DNA of 64,000 nucleotides from an uncultured Oscillospiraceae bacterium (GTDB lineage Bacteria; Bacillota; Clostridia; Oscillospirales; Oscillospiraceae): the NCBI GenBank assembly GCA_944382965.1, contig CALWOA010000057.1, positions 26,249-90,248 on the forward strand, given 5' to 3'. Shown piece by piece: positions 60,049 through 64,000 of the stretch (its first letter is position 1; each line of letters begins with the position of its first letter). The translations under genes and the position numbers were made by a program. The notes under the pieces are model-generated. The model did no database searches, was not told the DNA's origin, and saw nothing but the letters and a program-made list of their open reading frames with translations.

Positions 60049-61572
60049 TCATTCCGCAAACCGGAAGACCATCGGCAGATCGTTTAGGCGCAGCTCCATA
60101 TGCTTATCCTGAAATACAGTAAGGCTATTCAGCAGAGTTTTGCTCAACACTTCGCTTTCCACCTGAAAGTTCAGCAGGTCTGTCACTTCCGCTTGAATGG
60201 CCTGTTTCAGCTGTGCGGTATCGCTGCCTTGCTGCTGCTTGACTTCTGCTTTTTCCAGTCTCTCCCGGAAGGATCGTTCTTGATCTTCATACCGCTTTTT
60301 CATGGCCAGCATATCTTCTTTGGAGATATCCCCGGAAAAGTAATGATCTATAACAGCTTCCTTCTTATGCTGGAGCCGATCCAGTTCAAACCGCAGCTGC
60401 TCCGGTGCATCTGTGACGCCGCTCTCCCCTGCCTGAATCGCATCCAAGGCCAATGCCGTTATGTTGACAATGATGGGCTTAACATCCAGTGACAGGCTCC
60501 TGACGGCGAGTTTCAGCATGTTCATAGCGTCATCATCCCGAACCAATTTGCCAATATCACAGCCGTCTGTGCCCTCATTCACCGCCGTACCGCAGCTCCA
60601 CCGGCGTACCTTGGTGCCATCTTTCAGCTTTTTTATTCGGCCTACAAAACTAGCTCCGCACAGGGCGCATTTTATCTTACCAGAGAAAACATAGCGATTG
60701 GAATGACCGCAATCCCCTGCTCCGTGTTTGTTGTTCTGCGCCATTCGTTTCTGTGCCATATTCCAGATTTCCCGGCTGATGATGGGTTCGTGGTGATTCT
60801 CTATGCGGATCTGAGGCACCTGCCCCTTATTGGTACATTTCTCGTGAGTCAGGTAATCGGGAGTGTAGGTCTTTTTTTGCACCAGATCTCCAACATATTT
60901 CTCATTTTTCAGGATTTTGATAATAGCACCGGATTTCCATTTGCTGCCGTGGTATGTACGATGCCCCTCTCGGTTGAGAAAGCAAGCAATCTCAGCAGTT
61001 CCCACTTGTTCCACTGCGTATTTCTGAAAAATCTGACGAACGATCTTTGCCCCTTCCGGCTCGATGGACAACTTGCCGTTCTTCACATCGTAGCCAAGCA
61101 GGGATCGTCCGAATACAACACCCTTTTCCATCTGGCGGGTCTGCCCCCAGACCACACGGTTGGATGTCTTGCGGCTCTCATCCTGGGCAATGGTGGCCAT
61201 GATAGACAACCGCAGTTCCCCATCACTGTCCATGGTGTTGATGTGGTCGGTTACAAACTCCACTGCTACACCGATTCGCTTTAACTCACGGGTATAACTC
61301 AGAGTGTCTACAATGTTTCTGGAAAAACGGCTGACTTCCTTGGTCAGAATCAATTGGAATTTCCCTTCCCGGGCATCCTGGATCATCCGGTTAAACTGAA
61401 CCCGCTTCCGAGTGCTGGTACCAGAGGTACCTTCATCAGCGTAGATTTCATACAGCTCCCAGTTAGGATTCTGTGCAATGTACTCCTGAAAATAGCGTTG
61501 CTGAGACGCAAAGGAATTGGCCTGGTCCTCCTTATCGGTAGATACCCGGCAATAGCCTGCTACTTTGATCAT
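60049..61572 (-). CDS. Large serine recombinase
   Basis: 507 residues from ATG 61572 (AGGAG site). The N-terminal resolvase domain has the catalytic serine at position 10 (YCRVSTDKEDQ) and LTKEVSRFSRNIVDTL with catalytic arginines. The recombinase domain (about 165-275) is followed by a zinc ribbon (CALCGASF, then a CG and DGCD pair) and a long coiled coil (about 385-460). This is the full architecture of phage/transposon integrases such as TnpX. It overlaps the small gene upstream (ATGA). No cargo genes typical of an integrated element were seen nearby, and it points toward the tetR operon, ending 57 bp from its promoter. Confidence 0.93.
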   Translation of the reverse strand: MIKVAGYCRVSTDKEDQANSFASQQRYFQEYIAQNPNWELYEIYADEGTSGTSTRKRVQFNRMIQDAREGKFQLILTKEVSRFSRNIVDTLSYTRELKRIGVAVEFVTDHINTMDSDGELRLSIMATIAQDESRKTSNRVVWGQTRQMEKGVVFGRSLLGYDVKNGKLSIEPEGAKIVRQIFQKYAVEQVGTAEIACFLNREGHRTYHGSKWKSGAIIKILKNEKYVGDLVQKKTYTPDYLTHEKCTNKGQVPQIRIENHHEPIISREIWNMAQKRMAQNNKHGAGDCGHSNRYVFSGKIKCALCGASFVGRIKKLKDGTKVRRWSCGTAVNEGTDGCDIGKLVRDDDAMNMLKLAVRSLSLDVKPIIVNITALALDAIQAGESGVTDAPEQLRFELDRLQHKKEAVIDHYFSGDISKEDMLAMKKRYEDQERSFRERLEKAEVKQQQGSDTAQLKQAIQAEVTDLLNFQVESEVLSKTLLNSLTVFQDKHMELRLNDLPMVFRFAE

Positions 61573-61790
61573 GGACACGCTCCTTTCTGTTTGTGTTTCT
61601 GAATCCATTCCCGGTGCTGCCGATCCAACCGGTCCTGGGCGTGACGGTACTGAATTTCATTCAGCCGCCCTTTCTCTTTGAGGGCCAGCAGCAAACCGCT
61701 TTGCAGGCGATACAAAAATAGTTCATCGATTTCTCTGGTGATCTTCCGATTGTTTTCTATTTTCTCAAGAGTAGCAAACCGTTTTGCCAT
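61569..61790 (-). CDS. Small recombinase-associated protein (SHOCT-like motif)
   Basis: 73 residues, highly charged and helical. The C-terminal half, LKEKGRLNEIQYRHAQDRLDRQHREW, fits the SHOCT pattern (helix, G-x-hydrophobic turn, E/Y helix). AAAGGAGGG lies upstream of the ATG at 61790. Its stop overlaps the recombinase start by four bases, so the two are produced together. Similar small partners accompany large serine recombinases in clostridial mobile elements; they may act as directionality or assembly factors, but that is inference. Confidence 0.65.
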   Translation of the reverse strand: MAKRFATLEKIENNRKITREIDELFLYRLQSGLLLALKEKGRLNEIQYRHAQDRLDRQHREWIQKHKQKGACP

Positions 61791-61892
61791 ACTGCCAGCC
61801 CTCCTTTCCTCTCAAATTGTATGCCAGTATGTGAGGCAATTGACTCGAAGTTCGCAGTGATGCCTACACTATAAGCGCAGTCAAAGGGAAAT

Positions 61893-61925
61893 AGAAAAAC
61901 AGGTGAAGAAAGAATCCTTCACCTG
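61893..61925 (-). terminator. Rho-independent terminator of the bcp-yaaA-nnrE operon
   Basis: Minus strand: a perfect 9-bp stem CAGGTGAAG (61900-61925), then TTTTTCTATTT, about 30 bases after nnrE. Confidence 0.85.
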
Positions 61926-61955
61926 CTTGCTCTGGAGAGATTGGTTCTCACCTAT

Positions 61956-62672
61956 TCAGTTTTCACCAGTTGAGATTGTTTCAATTGGGTGCAGATCCAG
62001 CCACTGTGGGCATGGGAAGTGAGTTTCGTCCGGAATGTCGTGCTCTTCGCAAATCTTCCATTCTTCCTTTACCAGTTCAATGCCAATATCAGCGCAAACA
62101 AGGCGTTTCATGTACCGTCCAGCATTTTCGGAAATCAGCCCGCGTTTGACATAGCCGATGGTAGCAGTCAAGTCGGAACAGACAACCAGTTCTCCCTCGC
62201 CGCTATCGCCATTCATGCCGCTGTTAATATCCACGCTGATCACATATGCGCCAGATGCGTTAATGGCCTCAATGGCGGTACGGTAAGTATCTCGCAGCTG
62301 CCCATGAAAACCAGTGCCCAGCAAGCAGTCCACTACGACCTGGTAACCTGTAAGACATTCAGCTTCGAAGGGCTGCACCGGAACTCCTGCGGAAGATGAT
62401 TTCTCAGCGTAAAACGCACTATCTTCCGACAGCCGCTGACTGACGGTAAACACTGTGCAGTCATAGTGATGCTCTTTCAGGATGCAAGCAAGGGCAAAGC
62501 CGTCACCTCCGTTATTGCCGGAGCCAACCACGATTGCGATAGTTCCTTTCCAGTTTGCTGCCAGGAAAACGCCATAAGCCGCCCGATGCATCAATTCCAA
62601 GCTGGGTACCAGATTGGCGATGGTGTAGGCATCGCTTCTTCGCATATTCTCCACCGAAATACAATCAATCAT
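61956..62672 (-). CDS. nnrE: NAD(P)H-hydrate epimerase
   Basis: 238 residues from ATG 62672, which overlaps the yaaA stop by eight bases. It is the YjeF N-terminal domain alone: MRRSDAYTIANLVPSLELMHRAA, IVVGSGNNGGDGFALA, VDCLLGTGFHGQLRDTY (catalytic Asp), ISVDINSGMNGDSGE, and TIGYVKRGL. It interconverts the R and S forms of damaged NAD(P)H hydrate so the S-specific dehydratase can repair it. The dehydratase (NnrD) domain, often fused C-terminally, is missing and must be elsewhere. Neighbours bcp and yaaA suggest a stress-repair operon. Confidence 0.9.
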   Translation of the reverse strand: MIDCISVENMRRSDAYTIANLVPSLELMHRAAYGVFLAANWKGTIAIVVGSGNNGGDGFALACILKEHHYDCTVFTVSQRLSEDSAFYAEKSSSAGVPVQPFEAECLTGYQVVVDCLLGTGFHGQLRDTYRTAIEAINASGAYVISVDINSGMNGDSGEGELVVCSDLTATIGYVKRGLISENAGRYMKRLVCADIGIELVKEEWKICEEHDIPDETHFPCPQWLDLHPIETISTGEN

Positions 62673-63429
62673 CGTCTTCCTTCTCCTCACCACGCAGGAA
62701 AATGTAGGTATTCTCATCCGAGCGCGTTTCATCGAACCGATAGTTCAGGCGGTCAAACAGTCGGATTTGCTTCGGCGTGTTGATTTGATTCTGTGCCATG
62801 AAGCGCACCATTTCTCCACGGGCCATTTTGCACATGGTGCCCTTTTCGATGATCTTTCCGTTCTTCTCCTCACCAAATACGCAGGTAATAAATCGGGCGG
62901 AGTCCGGAAGATACTTTGACACGCAGATACTGTATTCTTTGGATGCCAGGTTGATAATGCAGCTTGTTTCTGCAAACAGAGTTTCGGCTAGGCGATTGCC
63001 CCAGTAGGCATAGAGGTCTTTGTACTCCCCTATTTTGAGCTTTGCCTGCATTTCCAGCCGATAAGGTGTCACCCCATCAAAAGGGCGCAGGATACCGTAA
63101 AAGCCAGACAGAATCCGCAGATGGTCCTGGACATAGGAATATTCCTGCTCTGTGAACACGCCGGGAGCCATGTACTGATACTGAATCCCCTCGTAAGCCA
63201 GTACTGCTGGAGTCAAACCCCTGCGCAGATCCATATCCAGCAGCCGCCGAACATTCAACTCCGCAATCTGGTCGTTGCACTTCCAGAGTTTTTTCAGTTC
63301 CTCGTAGGACATACTTTGGAGCTTCCGGCAGAGTTCCTCGGTATTGGTCAGGAATACTGGAAGATCCCGATATGGGAAACTGTCCATATCCACATTCATT
63401 TTCTTGGCCGGGGAAATGATGATCCGCAT
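62665..63429 (-). CDS. yaaA: Peroxide stress protein YaaA (DUF328)
   Basis: 254 residues. The N-terminus MRIIISPAKKMN is the family signature. Further conserved blocks are AVLAYEGIQYQYM, LRILSGFYGILRPFDGVTPYRLEMQ, YAYWGNRL, NLASKEYS and KMARGEMVRFMAQNQI. In E. coli YaaA lowers free intracellular iron during H2O2 stress and can bind DNA. It is the middle gene of bcp-yaaA-nnrE: bcp ends four bases upstream, and nnrE begins inside its last codons. GGGGAG is the ribosome site. Confidence 0.95.
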   Translation of the reverse strand: MRIIISPAKKMNVDMDSFPYRDLPVFLTNTEELCRKLQSMSYEELKKLWKCNDQIAELNVRRLLDMDLRRGLTPAVLAYEGIQYQYMAPGVFTEQEYSYVQDHLRILSGFYGILRPFDGVTPYRLEMQAKLKIGEYKDLYAYWGNRLAETLFAETSCIINLASKEYSICVSKYLPDSARFITCVFGEEKNGKIIEKGTMCKMARGEMVRFMAQNQINTPKQIRLFDRLNYRFDETRSDENTYIFLRGEEKEDDD

Positions 63430-63432
63430 GGC

Positions 63433-63897
63433 TTACTGCTCCCCTGCCAGGTAGACAAGAATTTCGGCGGCATTGGTGTCCGGTTTAACCTTAGTCATAA
63501 CCTTTTCAATGATGCCCTGCTCGTTGATGAGATAGGTTGTCCGAACCACACCCATGCTCACCTTGCCGTAGAGCTTTTTTTCCTGCCAGACTCCATAAGC
63601 CTGAATGGCCTGCAGTTCTGGGTCAGACAGGAGAACGAAGGGCAAATTATACTTCTGGGCAAATTTCAGATGGGATGCCACCGAATCTTTGCTGATTCCA
63701 ATGACCACAACATCCTGTGCCTGGAACTGTTCGTAGTTTGCTGCAAAAGCGCAGGCCTGCCGGGTGCATCCAGGGGTGTTGTCCTTGGGATAGAAATACA
63801 GGACAACCTTCTTGCCTGCAAAATCTGACAGCCCAACAGAGTTTCCATTCTTATCCATCAGGCAAAAATCCGGTGCCTTCATTCCAACTTCCAGCAT
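63433..63897 (-). CDS. bcp: Thioredoxin-dependent peroxiredoxin, BCP/PrxQ type
   Basis: 154 residues. It reduces peroxides using Cys44 (peroxidatic, in DNTPGCTRQAC) with Cys49 five residues later as resolving cysteine, the arrangement of atypical 2-Cys BCP enzymes. The N-terminal GMKAPDFCLMDKNGNSVGLSDFAGKKVVLYFYPKD and the PFVLLSDPELQAIQAYGVW stretch are standard. AAGGAGAA precedes the ATG. First gene of the operon with yaaA and nnrE. Confidence 0.97.
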   Translation of the reverse strand: MLEVGMKAPDFCLMDKNGNSVGLSDFAGKKVVLYFYPKDNTPGCTRQACAFAANYEQFQAQDVVVIGISKDSVASHLKFAQKYNLPFVLLSDPELQAIQAYGVWQEKKLYGKVSMGVVRTTYLINEQGIIEKVMTKVKPDTNAAEILVYLAGEQ

Positions 63898-63952
63898 AGT
63901 GCATTCTCCTTTGCAAAACTATTATTATCCTGAATTATTCGCGGAGGCTCAG

Positions 63953-63981
63953 CTTATAGTCCAATAACTGTACAGTAGCAA
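63953..63981 (-). promoter_or_regulatory. Probable promoter of the bcp operon
   Basis: Minus strand: TTGCTA (63976-63981), 17 bp, TATAAG (63953-63958), about 55 bases before bcp. No clear PerR box was found in the leader. Confidence 0.6.
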
Positions 63982-64000
63982 CAAAATACAGCTATTTTCT

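Noticed and set aside
61956-62672. Bifunctional NnrE-NnrD
   Set aside because: Only the epimerase domain is present; no dehydratase domain follows before the stop and terminator.
63898-63952. PerR or Fur box in the bcp leader
   Set aside because: The AT-rich GATAATAATAG resembles half of such a box, but the second half is not present.

Overview
The window reads as a chromosome segment of a spore-forming Gram-positive anaerobe of the class Clostridia, most likely a gut Oscillospirales/Ruminococcaceae-type organism. The evidence is the sporulation gene content (spoIIAA-spoIIAB-sigF, yqfC, yqfD, yunB, a ylbJ-like gene, cwlD, cotJ), a T-box leader on valS, strong AGGAGG-type ribosome binding sites, TTGACA/TATAAT promoters with 16-18 bp spacers, and an intermediate GC content. 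The species cannot be named from the sequence alone. No tRNA, rRNA or CRISPR array was seen.

Region 1 (1-12.3 kb) is mostly housekeeping: a truncated dGTPase gene, yigZ, hflX, rpmE, an acetyltransferase with an M29 aminopeptidase, a stand-alone homocysteine methyltransferase, a membrane protein carrying an E2-like acyltransferase domain that overlaps birA, small membrane and regulatory genes, and a LURP-like/luxS/mtnN/pepT operon. LuxS and MtnN detoxify S-adenosylhomocysteine and regenerate homocysteine, which the methyltransferase could remethylate.

Region 2 (12.5-37.4 kb) holds a degenerate polysaccharide-deacetylase-like membrane protein, xerD, and coaD-rsmD-uvrC. It then has a lone HPr-like protein and the long operon yqfC-yqfD-phoH-ybeY-era-yqzL-recO-mutS2. 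yqzL is a 47-codon gene overlapping the start of recO. The region ends with a YlbJ-like protein, pcrA-yunB-ligA, and the forespore sigma operon spoIIAA-spoIIAB-sigF.

Region 3 (37.4-46.6 kb) has T-box-controlled valS, two glycosyltransferases, recQ, cwlD, and a cotJ locus in which CotJA and CotJB are fused into one protein and CotJC is truncated to 67 residues.

Region 4 (46.6-56.1 kb) is the most unusual part. It is an accessory cluster of three ECF sigma factor / membrane-sensor operons, two on + and one on -. Between the second and third lie two direct repeats, a ZIP metal transporter and a remnant of a further extracytoplasmic protein. Two sigma operons share a CATGCAA-(16-17 bp)-CGyyTAT promoter-like element, and the third keeps its -10 half. 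The third sensor looks like a mosaic of the other two, with EF-hand-like DxNGDGxEEL loops.

Region 5 (56.2-64 kb) has a small conserved protein, a TetR-controlled pair of flavin/iron-sulfur oxidoreductases with a visible palindromic operator, a large serine recombinase with a small partner gene, and a bcp-yaaA-nnrE stress/repair operon.
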